Assembly: GCF_004138325.1 (NCBI RefSeq) | Contig: NZ_SBLB01000006.1 | Location: 248,001-312,000, forward strand | DNA from: Spirosoma sordidisoli | Lineage (GTDB): Bacteria; Bacteroidota; Bacteroidia; Cytophagales; Spirosomataceae | Direction of reading: 5' to 3' | Length of the DNA: 64,000 bases | Shown here: positions 36,440 through 49,071 of the stretch, piece by piece | How the letters are laid out: the number at the start of each line of letters is the position of its first letter | Position numbering within the stretch: the first letter of the stretch is position 1 | Position numbers and translations under genes: made by a program | The notes under the pieces: generated by a model | Databases searched by the model: none | What the model was told of the DNA's origin: nothing | What the model saw: only the letters and a program-made list of their open reading frames with translations

Positions 36440-38116
36440 ATGGAAAGATATATTGCCTCTTTTGCCCTGATTCTGTGCTGTTTTATGTCCAGCCACATCG
36501 CATCGGCGCAGACCACCCTGACCAACCCCGTCCTGACCGGTTTTTACCCCGATCCGAGCATTGTTCGGGTGGGGCCTGATTATTATTCGGTGCATTCTAC
36601 GTTTTCGTATTTCCCGGGTTTGCCCATCATGCACAGCCGCGACCTGAAAAACTGGAAGCAAATCGGCAATGTGATCAACCGGCCTTCGCAAATGGAGTTC
36701 ATGGGCGAGCGGATGACCCGCGGGTTATTTGCCCCAGCCATCGCGTATTACAAAGGGACCTACTATGTGACGTGTACGGATATCGACCATGATGGAAATT
36801 TTGTCGTGACGTCCAAAAACCCGGCGGGTCCCTACAGCAATCCGGTGAAAATTCCGCAGGTACGCGGGATTGACCCATCCATTTATTTCGATGAAGAAAC
36901 CGACAAAGCCTACATCATTTACAACAGCGATGCGCCCGACCGCAAACCTCTGTACTCGGGCCACCGCACCATCCGGATGTACGAGTTCGATTATAAGAAT
37001 TTGACCGTTGTCGGCGAAGAAAAACAGTTGGTAAATGGTGGTGTAGACCTCTCGAAAAAACCCGTTTGGATCGAAGGTCCCCACATTTTGAAGCGTAACG
37101 GCTGGTACATTCTGTACGCGGCCGAGGGCGGAACCTCCGTCAATCACTCGCAGGTGGCCCTGCGCAGCCGGGATGTTTGGGGGCCTCACGTACCATTCGA
37201 AGGCAATCCGGTGCTGACGCAACGAGGCTTACCGGCCGACCGACCCAACCCGATTACGTCGGCGGGGCACGCTCAATTTATCGAAGGTCCCGATGGCAAC
37301 TGGTATTCGATTTTCCTGGCGGTGCGTCCCTACGAAGGCGATTATTATAACACGGGCCGCGAAATGTTCATTGCTCCGCTGACGTGGGTAAACGACTGGC
37401 CGATGATCGAACACGGCGAAAAAGCCATTGAGTATCAGTACAAGACCAACATTAAGGAGGTAAAACAGAAAGGGGCTTTGCCACAAAGCGGCAACTTCGC
37501 GTATACGATGACGTTCGACAAAGGGCTCGATCTGTCGATGCTTTTTTTGAGAACGGTAGATAGTAGTTCGTTTAAAACGTCGAAGGCGAATGGGCTGACG
37601 CTTACCCTCAAACCCGAAACAATTTCAGAAGCCGGAAACCCTTCGTTTGTGGGCAAGCGTCAGCAACACTTGTACAGCACCGCCGAGACAGAACTGAGCT
37701 TCTCGCCCAAGTCAGACAACGAGAAAGCAGGTTTGGTGATTTTTCAGGATGAACGTCATTTTTACTTCGCGGCCAAATCAAAAAAGGAAGGCAAAGACGT
37801 GATTCAATTGTTCAAGAGCAAAGACAAAACGCTGGAACTGGTAACTGAAGCCCCTCTGAATTCATCTGCTGCGAAACTAAATGTCAAAATACAGTCGGAA
37901 GGGGCCTTGTACAGTTTTTACTACTCGACTGATGGAAAAAACTGGAACCTGTTGAAAGACCAGGTTGACGGCAAGTTTTTGAGCACGAAAGCGGCCAACA
38001 GCTTCATTGGCTGCGTATACGGTCTATATGCCACATCATCAGGCGAAAAATCCGAAAATTCGGCATCGTTCAAGTACCTGGCCTACAAAGGCGACGACCC
38101 GATGTATATGAAGTAA
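36440..38116 (+). CDS. GH43 glycoside hydrolase with C-terminal beta-sandwich
   Basis: 558 residues from the ATG at 36440, which opens a good signal peptide (MERYIASFALILCC...). An in-frame ATG at 36383 lies in a repeat and would add a lysine-rich tail, so it is rejected. The GH43 five-bladed propeller carries the three acidic residues: Asp in FYPDPSIV, Asp in GIDPSIYFD and Glu in IEGPHILKRNG. From about residue 330 a concanavalin-like GH43 C2 domain follows. Expected activity is beta-xylosidase or alpha-L-arabinofuranosidase on xylan fragments. Confidence 0.92.
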   Translation: MERYIASFALILCCFMSSHIASAQTTLTNPVLTGFYPDPSIVRVGPDYYSVHSTFSYFPGLPIMHSRDLKNWKQIGNVINRPSQMEFMGERMTRGLFAPAIAYYKGTYYVTCTDIDHDGNFVVTSKNPAGPYSNPVKIPQVRGIDPSIYFDEETDKAYIIYNSDAPDRKPLYSGHRTIRMYEFDYKNLTVVGEEKQLVNGGVDLSKKPVWIEGPHILKRNGWYILYAAEGGTSVNHSQVALRSRDVWGPHVPFEGNPVLTQRGLPADRPNPITSAGHAQFIEGPDGNWYSIFLAVRPYEGDYYNTGREMFIAPLTWVNDWPMIEHGEKAIEYQYKTNIKEVKQKGALPQSGNFAYTMTFDKGLDLSMLFLRTVDSSSFKTSKANGLTLTLKPETISEAGNPSFVGKRQQHLYSTAETELSFSPKSDNEKAGLVIFQDERHFYFAAKSKKEGKDVIQLFKSKDKTLELVTEAPLNSSAAKLNVKIQSEGALYSFYYSTDGKNWNLLKDQVDGKFLSTKAANSFIGCVYGLYATSSGEKSENSASFKYLAYKGDDPMYMK

Positions 38117-38158
38117 TTTGTCATCCCGACGTCAGGACCGGGCCGCCGGGATGACAAA
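38117..38158. repeat. GTCAT/ATGAC intergenic palindrome, copy 2
   Basis: TTTGTCATCCCG (38117-38128) and CGGGATGACAAA (38147-38158) form a perfect 12-base inverted repeat directly after the GH43 stop. The centre (ACGTCAGGACCGGGCCGC) is shared in part with the half-copy at 41014-41040. Confidence 0.7.
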
Positions 38159-38176
38159 AGAAAAACAACGTTACTA

Positions 38177-40459
38177 TTGAAAACGACCCTACTCCATATC
38201 GCCCTCCTCCTGCTGACCAGCGTTTCAGCACTGGCGCAGATGCAAGCGTTCGCCTTGCAGAACGTTAGGCTGACGGGCGGACCATTCAAAAATGCGCAAG
38301 ATGTTGACCAGCGATATATCATGGCCCTGAACCCGGATAAGCTGCTGGCTCCGTACCTGATCGATGCGGGCTTGCCGGTAAAAGCGCCACGATATGGTAA
38401 CTGGGAAAGCTCGGGGCTGGACGGGCACATTGGTGGGCACTACCTGTCGGCGCTGGCCATGCTGTATGCCTCGACCGGGGATGCCGAGCTGAAAAAACGA
38501 CTCGATTACATGGTCGATCAACTGGCACAGTGTCAGGCCAAAAATGGTAACGGCTACGTGGGCGGTATTCCGCAGGGCAAGGTGTTCTGGGAGCGGATTC
38601 ACAAAGGCGACATCGACGGCAGCAGCTTCGGACTTAATAACACCTGGGTACCGCTCTACAACATTCACAAGCTGTTTGCGGGCCTGCGCGATGCCTATGA
38701 GTACGCCGGAAACAAACAAGCCAAACAGGTACTAATCGGCTTGGGCGACTGGTTTGTCGAGCTGATCAAACCCCTGTCCGACGAGCAGATTCAGCAAGTG
38801 TTGCGCACCGAACACGGCGGCATCAACGAAACGTTCGCGGATCTCTATATCCTGACGAAAGACCAGAAATACCTCGAAACGGCGCAGCGGATTTCGCATC
38901 GGGCCATTCTGGAACCGCTGATGGCGAAGCAGGATAAACTAACCGGATTACACGCCAACACCCAGATTCCGAAAGTGATCGGGTTCGAGAAGATCGCTAC
39001 GCTGACGGGTAAAAACGACTGGTCGGAAGCGGCCCAATACTTCTGGCAAAACGTATCGCAGACGCGCAGTGTAGCTTTCGGCGGCAACAGCGTGCGGGAG
39101 CATTTCAACCCGACCACTGATTTCAGTCAGGTGCTGCGCTCGAATCAGGGGCCGGAAACCTGCAACTCGTTCAACATGCTGCGGCTGAGTAAAGCCCTGT
39201 TTCTGGACAAAAATGACGTCAGCTACGTTGATTTCTACGAACGGACGCTCTACAACCACATTCTGTCGAGTCAGCACCCCTCAACAGGCGGGTTCGTATA
39301 TTTCACCCCCATTCGGCCCAACCATTACCGGGTGTATTCGCAGCCCGAAACCAGCATGTGGTGTTGCGTGGGTTCGGGTATCGAAAATCACACCAAATAC
39401 GGCGAACTGATCTACAGCCACTCGGCTAATGACCTGTTCGTGAACCTGTTCATTCCATCGATGGTGAACTGGACCGACAAATCCGTCAAGCTGACCCAGC
39501 GCACCGATTTTCCGTATCAGAATGGGTCTGACCTGGTTATTGAGACAACAAAGCCACAGGAGTTTTCACTGAACATCCGCTACCCGAAATGGGCCGAAAA
39601 CCTGGTCGTTCTGGTGAACGGCAAAGAACAGCCGGTCGATGTGAAACCGGCCAGCTACGTGGCCGTTCGTCGGAAATGGCAGTCGGGCGATAAAGTGACG
39701 GTACGTTTCAACACCTCGACACGGCTGGAATATCTGCCCGATGGGTCGAACTGGGCGGCCTTCATAAACGGTCCCATTGTGCTGGCCGCTAAAACCTCGA
39801 CCGCCGATTTGAAAGGGCTTTTTGCCGATGATAGCCGGATGGGCCACGAAACAAAAGGTAAATTGTACCCGATCACCAACGCCTACGCGCTCGTCGGCGA
39901 TCCGGCCACGTATCTGGGGCAGATCAAACCGACCAGCAAACTCCGCTTCAGCCTGGACTCGCTGACCCTGCAGCCGTTCTACGAAGTACACGACGCCCGG
40001 TACCAGATGTATTTCCAGACGTTTACCCAGGCGGCCTATGATGAGCAGAGGGCCAGGTTGAAACAACAGGAAGCCGAAGCGCTTGCCCTTGAAGCACTAA
40101 CCATTGACAAGGTGAATTGCGGGGAACAGCAGCCCGAAGTCGATCACCAGTATAAAGGTGAAAAGAGCGATTCGGGCTACGACGACGAGCAGTTCTGGCG
40201 ACGTACCCGATCCTCTATCAGCTACCAGTTGCAAAACAAAAACCGGGCGGGTAAGTACATCGACATTCGTGCTTTAGATACTATAAGGCCGGAGACAGTA
40301 CGCTTTCTGATCAACGAAAAACCGGCCCAGATTCTTTCTGCCGACGGGAAAACGATCCGATTAAACGTAGATGATACTGAAGCGATTACGATAAAAATTA
40401 TAGCTACCACCGGAACAAATACTCCGCGCTTTCACCAAATCAGACTCATAACGAACTAA
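38177..40459 (+). CDS. GH127 beta-L-arabinofuranosidase
   Basis: 760 residues. The start is a TTG at 38177; no in-frame ATG precedes it, and it opens a clean signal peptide (KTTLLHIALLLLTSVSALAQ). The (alpha/alpha)6 barrel signature follows: LDGHIGGHYLSALA, ETCNSFNMLRLSKALF and MWCCVGSGIENHTKYGE. Cys396-Cys397 match the zinc-thiolate pair of HypBA1, where a cysteine is the nucleophile. GH127 enzymes remove beta-L-arabinofuranose, known from plant glycoproteins and arabinans, so this is an odd partner for xylan enzymes. Related DUF1680 families (GH137, GH142, GH146) cannot be excluded; GH146 also acts on beta-L-arabinofuranose. Confidence 0.88.
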   Translation: MKTTLLHIALLLLTSVSALAQMQAFALQNVRLTGGPFKNAQDVDQRYIMALNPDKLLAPYLIDAGLPVKAPRYGNWESSGLDGHIGGHYLSALAMLYASTGDAELKKRLDYMVDQLAQCQAKNGNGYVGGIPQGKVFWERIHKGDIDGSSFGLNNTWVPLYNIHKLFAGLRDAYEYAGNKQAKQVLIGLGDWFVELIKPLSDEQIQQVLRTEHGGINETFADLYILTKDQKYLETAQRISHRAILEPLMAKQDKLTGLHANTQIPKVIGFEKIATLTGKNDWSEAAQYFWQNVSQTRSVAFGGNSVREHFNPTTDFSQVLRSNQGPETCNSFNMLRLSKALFLDKNDVSYVDFYERTLYNHILSSQHPSTGGFVYFTPIRPNHYRVYSQPETSMWCCVGSGIENHTKYGELIYSHSANDLFVNLFIPSMVNWTDKSVKLTQRTDFPYQNGSDLVIETTKPQEFSLNIRYPKWAENLVVLVNGKEQPVDVKPASYVAVRRKWQSGDKVTVRFNTSTRLEYLPDGSNWAAFINGPIVLAAKTSTADLKGLFADDSRMGHETKGKLYPITNAYALVGDPATYLGQIKPTSKLRFSLDSLTLQPFYEVHDARYQMYFQTFTQAAYDEQRARLKQQEAEALALEALTIDKVNCGEQQPEVDHQYKGEKSDSGYDDEQFWRRTRSSISYQLQNKNRAGKYIDIRALDTIRPETVRFLINEKPAQILSADGKTIRLNVDDTEAITIKIIATTGTNTPRFHQIRLITN

Positions 40460-40461
40460 CC

Positions 40462-41010
40462 ATGTTTCTTGTCAAAAAGAACAAAACAACAATGCTTGCC
40501 CGTAAATGTGTCAAAATAACACTATTCATCATTGGATGTGCTTTACCATCCTTCGGGCAGTCCAACTTCACCAGCAAAACCATCGGCGTGGGGGTTGTCG
40601 TCGCTGATATTGACCGCTCGGTGGACTTCTATGTCAATGGCATCGGCATGGTCAAAACCGGCAGCTTCACCATCAACGAAGACTTCGGCAAACGCTCCGG
40701 CCTGACCAATGGCGTAGCCACGAACGTAACCATCCTGAAACTCGAAAACAGCCCCGAAGCCACCGACTGGAAGCTGATGAGCTTCAACAAAAACGGGTCG
40801 CATCCGAAGCCCACCTACATCCAGGACGATACGGGTATGCAGTACATCACCATTCAGGTAAAAGCCCTTCAACCCATCATCGACCGGCTGAAGCAGATGA
40901 AGGTAAACTTCCTGGGTAGCACGCCCACCCCCCTGAACGCTAAAGCACACTTCGTTTTCGTGCAGGACCCCGACGGTAATTTCATCGAGTTGATCGGGCC
41001 GCTTCAGTAG
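40462..41010 (+). CDS. Exported VOC/glyoxalase-fold protein
   Basis: 182 residues; the start could also be 40492, which gives a more ordinary signal peptide (MLARKCVKITLFIIGCALPSFG). After the signal comes one vicinal-oxygen-chelate domain: VVVADIDRSVDFYVNGIGM and the end motif FVFVQDPDGNFIELIGP with a Glu metal ligand. Such proteins bind a divalent metal and act as lyases, isomerases or dioxygenases, or only bind ligands. A periplasmic member inside a PUL is unusual. It starts 2 bases after the GH127 stop, so it is cotranscribed and probably translationally coupled. Confidence 0.82.
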   Translation: MFLVKKNKTTMLARKCVKITLFIIGCALPSFGQSNFTSKTIGVGVVVADIDRSVDFYVNGIGMVKTGSFTINEDFGKRSGLTNGVATNVTILKLENSPEATDWKLMSFNKNGSHPKPTYIQDDTGMQYITIQVKALQPIIDRLKQMKVNFLGSTPTPLNAKAHFVFVQDPDGNFIELIGPLQ

Positions 41011-41013
41011 CCA

Positions 41014-41040
41014 TTTTTTGTCATTCCGACGTCAGGACCT
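41014..41040. repeat. Degenerate half-copy of the GTCAT palindrome
   Basis: TTTTTTGTCATTCCGACG (from 41014) followed by TCAGGACC matches the left half of the 38117 copy, but the right arm is missing. It looks like a decayed or partial element. Confidence 0.45.
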
Positions 41041-41076
41041 GAACGAAAAAATATAGTAGCGAAAACTATCATTAGA

Positions 41077-42684
41077 ATGCTCATTATCAACCGACTGCAC
41101 CAGCAACTACTGCTCCTGTCTTTGACGATTGCGTTGCTGCTAACCCAGGCTATGGCAATTGCCCAAACGGCCCAAAACCCGGTTATTTTTGCCGACGTGC
41201 CCGACATGGCCATGATCCGGGTAGGCAACACCTACTACATGAGCAGCACCACCATGCACCTGAGTCCGGGCTTGCCCATCATGAGGTCGAACGACCTGAT
41301 TAACTGGCAGCTGGTCGGCTACGCGTACGATACGCTGACGACAGTAGACGCGATGAGCCTGAACAACGGCAAAAGCACCTACGGGCGCGGCTCGTGGGCC
41401 AGCAGCCTGCGTTACCACAACGGACTTTACTACGCAACGACCTTCGCGCAGACCAGCGGCCGAACTCACATCTACACCACGAAAAATATCGAAAAAGGCC
41501 CGTGGAAAGAAGTGTCGTTCAAGCCGTCGTACCACGACCACAGCCTGTTTTTCGATGATGACGGCCGAACGTACCTGATCTACGGCGCGGGTAAACTCCG
41601 ACTGGTTGAACTTACCGCCGATGCTACTGGGGTAAAACCCGGCACCACCGAGCAGGTCATCATTGAAAACGCCAGTGCACCCTCCGGTACGGGCGGTGGC
41701 CTGCCTGCCGAAGGCTCACAACTGTTTAAAGTGAAGGGCAAATACTACCTCTTCAATATTTCGTGGCCACGTGGCGGCATACGGACAGTCATCATCCACC
41801 GCGCCGACAAGATCACCGGTCCGTGGGAAGGGCGTGTGGCCTTGCAGGATCTGGGCGTGGCGCAGGGCGGATTGATCGACACGCCCGATGGGAAGTGGTT
41901 TTCGTACCTGTTTCGCGACTTCGGCGGAGTAGGTCGCATTCCGTATCTGGTGCCCGTCGAGTGGAAAGACGGCTGGCCGGTGCTGGGCGAAACCGGTAAA
42001 GTGCCCCAAACGCTCAACCTACCCGCCAGCAAAGGTCTGATCCCCGGCATCGTGAACTCCGACGAGTTCACCCGCAAAAAAGGCGACCCCGCCCTGCCGC
42101 TGGTGTGGCAGTGGAACCATAACCCCGACAACAGCCTCTGGTCCGTCTCGGAACGGAAAGGGTTTCTGCGCTTGAAAACCGGCCGCACCGATACCTCCTT
42201 CGTGATGGCCCGCAACACGCTGACCCAGCGGACCATTGGCCCCGAATCGACCGGGTCGACAATGCTGGATGTGTCGAACCTGAACGATGGTGATTTTGCC
42301 GGGCTGAGTCTGCTGCAAAAGAACTATGGGCTGGTGGGCGTAAAAATGGAGAACGGTGCGAAAGCCATTGTGATGGTCAGTGCCAGTTCGGGTAAGCCGG
42401 TGGAGGTGCAGCGCGTGCCGCTGGGCCAGAACACGGTCTATCTGAAAGCCGAATGTGATTTCCGCGACCGCAAAGACACCACTCACTTCTTCTATAGCCT
42501 CGACGGCAAGACGTGGACGGCCATTGGCGATCCGTTGAAAATGCCGTACACCATTCCGCACTTTATGGGCTATCGATTCGGCCTGTTCAATTACGCCACC
42601 GCTTCGGGGGTCCGACCACAAACGGGCGGTTTCGCCGACTTTGACTACTTCCGGATCAGCGACAAACTGACCCAAAAGCAATAA
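41077..42684 (+). CDS. GH43 glycoside hydrolase with C-terminal beta-sandwich (second)
   Basis: 535 residues; signal peptide up to about residue 30. The propeller has Asp in IFADVPDMAMIRVG, Asp in YHDHSLFFDDDG and Glu in PAEGSQLFKV, the standard GH43 set. The second half (from about 330: FTRKKGDPALPLVWQWNHNP) is the concanavalin-like xylosidase C-terminal domain that often lines the active site. The DVPDMAMIR version of the base motif is shared by a distinct group of Bacteroidota GH43 enzymes, beta-xylosidase or arabinofuranosidase in type. It differs enough from the 36440 and 46168 GH43s to suggest division of labour. Confidence 0.9.
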   Translation: MLIINRLHQQLLLLSLTIALLLTQAMAIAQTAQNPVIFADVPDMAMIRVGNTYYMSSTTMHLSPGLPIMRSNDLINWQLVGYAYDTLTTVDAMSLNNGKSTYGRGSWASSLRYHNGLYYATTFAQTSGRTHIYTTKNIEKGPWKEVSFKPSYHDHSLFFDDDGRTYLIYGAGKLRLVELTADATGVKPGTTEQVIIENASAPSGTGGGLPAEGSQLFKVKGKYYLFNISWPRGGIRTVIIHRADKITGPWEGRVALQDLGVAQGGLIDTPDGKWFSYLFRDFGGVGRIPYLVPVEWKDGWPVLGETGKVPQTLNLPASKGLIPGIVNSDEFTRKKGDPALPLVWQWNHNPDNSLWSVSERKGFLRLKTGRTDTSFVMARNTLTQRTIGPESTGSTMLDVSNLNDGDFAGLSLLQKNYGLVGVKMENGAKAIVMVSASSGKPVEVQRVPLGQNTVYLKAECDFRDRKDTTHFFYSLDGKTWTAIGDPLKMPYTIPHFMGYRFGLFNYATASGVRPQTGGFADFDYFRISDKLTQKQ

Positions 42685-42720
42685 CCCACTCCCCCTCTCC
42701 TGCCTACCTAAACCCTTGCT

Positions 42721-45258
42721 ATGAAAAAAACACTGACCTATTCAGGCCTTCGGGCAACGGGCCTGTTCCTGTTGCTCCTGGCTACGACAGCCGCCTTTTG
42801 TCAGAAGACCAGACTGAACAATGCGGAGTATTTCGAAACGCCGGGACTCAACGTGCTGGTTTTCAGCAGCCAGTATAACGGGATGTTTTTCGACGAGAAA
42901 ACAGCCGGTATCGAGATGATTCACCACGGCGTACGTACCTCGACGGGCGGAGCGGTGCGCCTGCAGCACACACCCGAACAGTGGGACCTGGTGCCGAAGA
43001 TGACGTCGCGCAAAGTAGACAAGGCAACCAACAGCATCGAGGTCGGGTTGCGCTATCAGGAAGTTGATTTCGACTCGCGGGTGGTGGTCAGCGCCAAAGG
43101 CAACGGGTTCGACATCAGCGTGTACCTCGACAAACCACTACCCGCGAAAGTGGTTGGCAAAGCCGGCTTCAACCTGGAGTTTGTGCCGTCTGCCTATTTC
43201 GAGAAGTCGTATATGGCCGACGGTAGGCCAGGTACGTTCCCGCTGTATCCGGCCAGCAACACCAAAACAGAGCCACTCTCTGAGAAGATTCAGCAGTTTG
43301 GCATCCACAATACATTCGAGGAGCGGGGCAAGCCCGAATTCATCGTACCGGCCCCCCTGACGACGGGCAAAACCATGGTGCTGGCCCCCGATGATCCCGA
43401 ACACATGGTCAGTATCCAGTCGGAGACGGAGTTGATGCTGTTCGACGGGCGGAATCTGGCCCAGAACGGCTGGTTCATTGTACGTAGTCTGCTGCCCGCC
43501 GGGAAAACCGGCAAGGTACTGACCTGGTATCTGGAACCCAATGTGATCCCTAACTGGAAACGCGCGCCCGTGATTGAATTCTCGCAGGTAGGCTACAATC
43601 CAGGGCAGGAAAAAGTGGCGGTGATTGAGTTGGATCAGGCGGATCAGGCGCTGAAAACGGCGTCGCTGGTTCAGGTGATGGCCGATGGCAAACAGGTGGA
43701 GAAATTGAAGGGAGCCGTCACAAACTGGGGCAAATTTCTGCGCTACAACTACGCCAAATTCGATTTTACGTCGGTCAAAGAGCCGGGCGTATACTACATC
43801 CGGTACGGCGATCAGAAGACCAATATCTTCCCCATCGCGACCGACGTATACGAAAAGACCTGGCACCCAACGCTGGACGTCTGGTTTCCGGTGCAAATGG
43901 ATCACATGACGGTGAACGAAGCGTATCGCGTATGGCACGGAGCACCGTTCAAGGACGATGCGTTGCAGGCGCCACTCAACCAGCAGCACTTCGACGGCTA
44001 CTCGATGGGCGACAAAACCGATACGAAGTATAAACCGCTGGAGCGTATTCCGGGGCTGGGCGTGGGCGGCTGGTTCGACGCGGGTGATTTCGATATTCAG
44101 ACCGGCTCCCACAACACCACGATCCTGAACTTCGTGGATGCCTGGGAAAAGCTGAAACTGACCCGCGACGAAACCCGCATCGATCAGGCCGGGCAGTATG
44201 TCGATATACACCGACCCGACGGCAAACCCGATCTTCTCCAGCAGATCGAACACGGCACGCTGAACCTGGTGGCGCAGGTCAAAAACATCGGGCATCCCGT
44301 TCGGGGCATTATTGTGCCGAACCTGCACCAGTACCACCACCTCGGCGACGCGAACACCGAAACCGATAATCTGCCCTACAACCCGAACCTGAAACCCTAC
44401 GAGTCGGACGGAAAATCGAGCGGTACTATGGACGACCGCTGGGCCTTCACCACCCGCTCCGCGTTCCTCGACTACAATACGGCCGCAGCCCTTGCCGCAG
44501 CCAGCCGGGCGCTAAAAGGTTTCAACGATACCTTATCGACGCAGGCACTGACATACGCGAAGAAGCTGTGGGACGAAAACGACGGCAAAGTCAACACCGA
44601 CACCTCCCGCTTTGCCATGTTCCGCCGGAATACCGAAATGGCCGCGGCCCTGCAGCTCTTCATGACCACCAAAGACGACCGCTACGCCAAAAAATTCAAC
44701 GACGCCATTTGGCCTGCCCTCGACCGGAACGTTGGGCAGGGCCTGACGGCGGCTCTGCAAGCGTATCCGTTTATGGACAAGGCCTATCAGACAAAGCTGA
44801 AAGACTATGTGGTCAAGTTCAAGACGGCAAACGATGAGCTTACCAAACAGAATCCATACGGCGTTCCGGCGGGTACGCGGGGCGGCTGGGGCAGTAACCA
44901 GCAGGTAATCAGCTGGGCCATTACCAACTACCACGCCAACCGGCATTTTCCGGACATCATCAGCCCGGAATATGTCTTCAAAGGACTGAACTACATTTTC
45001 GGCTGCCACCCGTACCACAACCTCTCGTTCGTGTCGGCGGTGGGTACGCGATCCAAGAAGATCACCTACGGCAGCAACCGTGCTGACTTCAGCTACATCG
45101 CCGGAGGGGTAGTTCCCGGCATTATGGTGCTGAAGCCCGACTTTCCAGAGAACCGCGAGGACTGGCCGTTTCTGTGGGGCGAAAACGAGGTGATCATCGA
45201 CATCTGCTCGGCCTACATCCTGCTGGCCGGCGCGGCTAATGAATTAGTCAAAAAGTAA
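42721..45258 (+). CDS. GH9 glycoside hydrolase with long N-terminal domain
   Basis: 845 residues with a signal peptide (1-27). Residues 30-280 form a domain I do not recognise, rich in beta strands. A CelD-type Ig-like domain follows (IEFSQVGYNPGQEKVAVIEL, about 285-375). The GH9 (alpha/alpha)6 catalytic domain runs from about 380: GGWFDAGDFD at 449-458 holds the base aspartates, HPYHNLSFVSAVG the substrate loop, and WGENEVIID near the end the acid glutamate. GH9 enzymes are mostly beta-1,4-glucanases; here it might cut a mixed glucan, xyloglucan or xylan backbone. Confidence 0.88.
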   Translation: MKKTLTYSGLRATGLFLLLLATTAAFCQKTRLNNAEYFETPGLNVLVFSSQYNGMFFDEKTAGIEMIHHGVRTSTGGAVRLQHTPEQWDLVPKMTSRKVDKATNSIEVGLRYQEVDFDSRVVVSAKGNGFDISVYLDKPLPAKVVGKAGFNLEFVPSAYFEKSYMADGRPGTFPLYPASNTKTEPLSEKIQQFGIHNTFEERGKPEFIVPAPLTTGKTMVLAPDDPEHMVSIQSETELMLFDGRNLAQNGWFIVRSLLPAGKTGKVLTWYLEPNVIPNWKRAPVIEFSQVGYNPGQEKVAVIELDQADQALKTASLVQVMADGKQVEKLKGAVTNWGKFLRYNYAKFDFTSVKEPGVYYIRYGDQKTNIFPIATDVYEKTWHPTLDVWFPVQMDHMTVNEAYRVWHGAPFKDDALQAPLNQQHFDGYSMGDKTDTKYKPLERIPGLGVGGWFDAGDFDIQTGSHNTTILNFVDAWEKLKLTRDETRIDQAGQYVDIHRPDGKPDLLQQIEHGTLNLVAQVKNIGHPVRGIIVPNLHQYHHLGDANTETDNLPYNPNLKPYESDGKSSGTMDDRWAFTTRSAFLDYNTAAALAAASRALKGFNDTLSTQALTYAKKLWDENDGKVNTDTSRFAMFRRNTEMAAALQLFMTTKDDRYAKKFNDAIWPALDRNVGQGLTAALQAYPFMDKAYQTKLKDYVVKFKTANDELTKQNPYGVPAGTRGGWGSNQQVISWAITNYHANRHFPDIISPEYVFKGLNYIFGCHPYHNLSFVSAVGTRSKKITYGSNRADFSYIAGGVVPGIMVLKPDFPENREDWPFLWGENEVIIDICSAYILLAGAANELVKK

Positions 45259-45269
45259 CGTAACCCGTT

Positions 45270-46100
45270 ATGAAATACCTTATTTCCCTGTTGCCACTCT
45301 GGGTTTACGCGTATGCAGGCCCTGCGCAAACGCCGAATTCTATCGTGAGCAGCCCCGACGGCAAATTGCAGGTGACGCTATCGCTGGACAATGGGAAGCC
45401 AGCTTACAGTGTGTCGCTAAATGGCAACCCATTTATCGTGAAATCGCCCCTCGGTTTAAAAACGAATGTGGATGATTTCACGGAAGGACTATCCGTGGGG
45501 AAAGCGCTGGCGATCAGCAAGCTTGACAACACCTACGAGTTGCCGAACATCAAGCAAAGTAAGGTGCATTACGTGGCCAATGAAGGCGTCATTTCCTACT
45601 CGAAGGAAAACAGACCCGCCATCGACATTACGTTCCGGGTGAGCAACAACGATGTGGCGTTCCGGTACAAAGTGTATCCGCAAAAGGCGTCCCGTTCCTG
45701 CGTGATCAACGAAGAAAAAACAGGCTTTACGTTTCCAACCGGTACCACCACGTTCCTGTCGGCGCAAAGCAAAGCGATGGTCGGTTTTGCCCGAACCATG
45801 GACTTCATGAAAACCGTGCCCACCACCTGGGACGAAGTGCGCTACATCGACGGCTATCCGGGCAGGTACGTTGTCCTGGCTCGTCGGCAGGGCACGAAAT
45901 GGTACGTAGCCGGGGTGAATGCCCAGAAAGAGTCCCTCAAGCTGAAGATTAAATTGCCCATGATTACCCCCGGTGCCCAGTATAAGCTCTACAGCGACGA
46001 TGCGCAATTGACCGGCAGGGTGACCACGGCCAAACTGCCGAAGAATCAGGAAATGGAGTGGGTGATTCCGACAAACGGGGCCGCCCTGCTAGTGAATTGA
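45270..46100 (+). pseudogene. GH97 remnant lacking the catalytic barrel
   Basis: 276 residues, whereas GH97 enzymes have about 650-700. Signal peptide (1-19), then a GH97 N-terminal beta-sandwich (SSPDGKLQVTLSLDNGKPAYSV, SPLGLKTNVDDF, FRYKVYP, TFPTGTTTFLSAQS) up to GFART at 172-176. The next residue already begins the C-terminal part (MDFMKTVPTTWDE, then VVLARRQGTKWYVAGVNA) that normally follows the TIM barrel. The whole (beta/alpha)8 domain with all catalytic and calcium residues is missing, yet the frame is kept. It is either a pseudogene made by one clean internal deletion (junction near 45795-45800) or a surviving two-domain sugar-binding protein. Confidence 0.8.
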
Positions 46101-46167
46101 GGGAAAGCGAGTACGGCTACTTTTCCCGAGAGCTGATGCGAAATGAATACCGAAACCTGGTAGTTGA

Positions 46168-49033
<2,866 letters not shown>

Positions 49034-49071
49034 TAAATAAGAGGAGACTGGTTAAACTTTCTCAATGGCTT

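Noticed and set aside
43138-44340. 400-codon minus-strand reading frame inside the GH9 gene
   Set aside because: Antisense shadow of a gene with all GH9 motifs.
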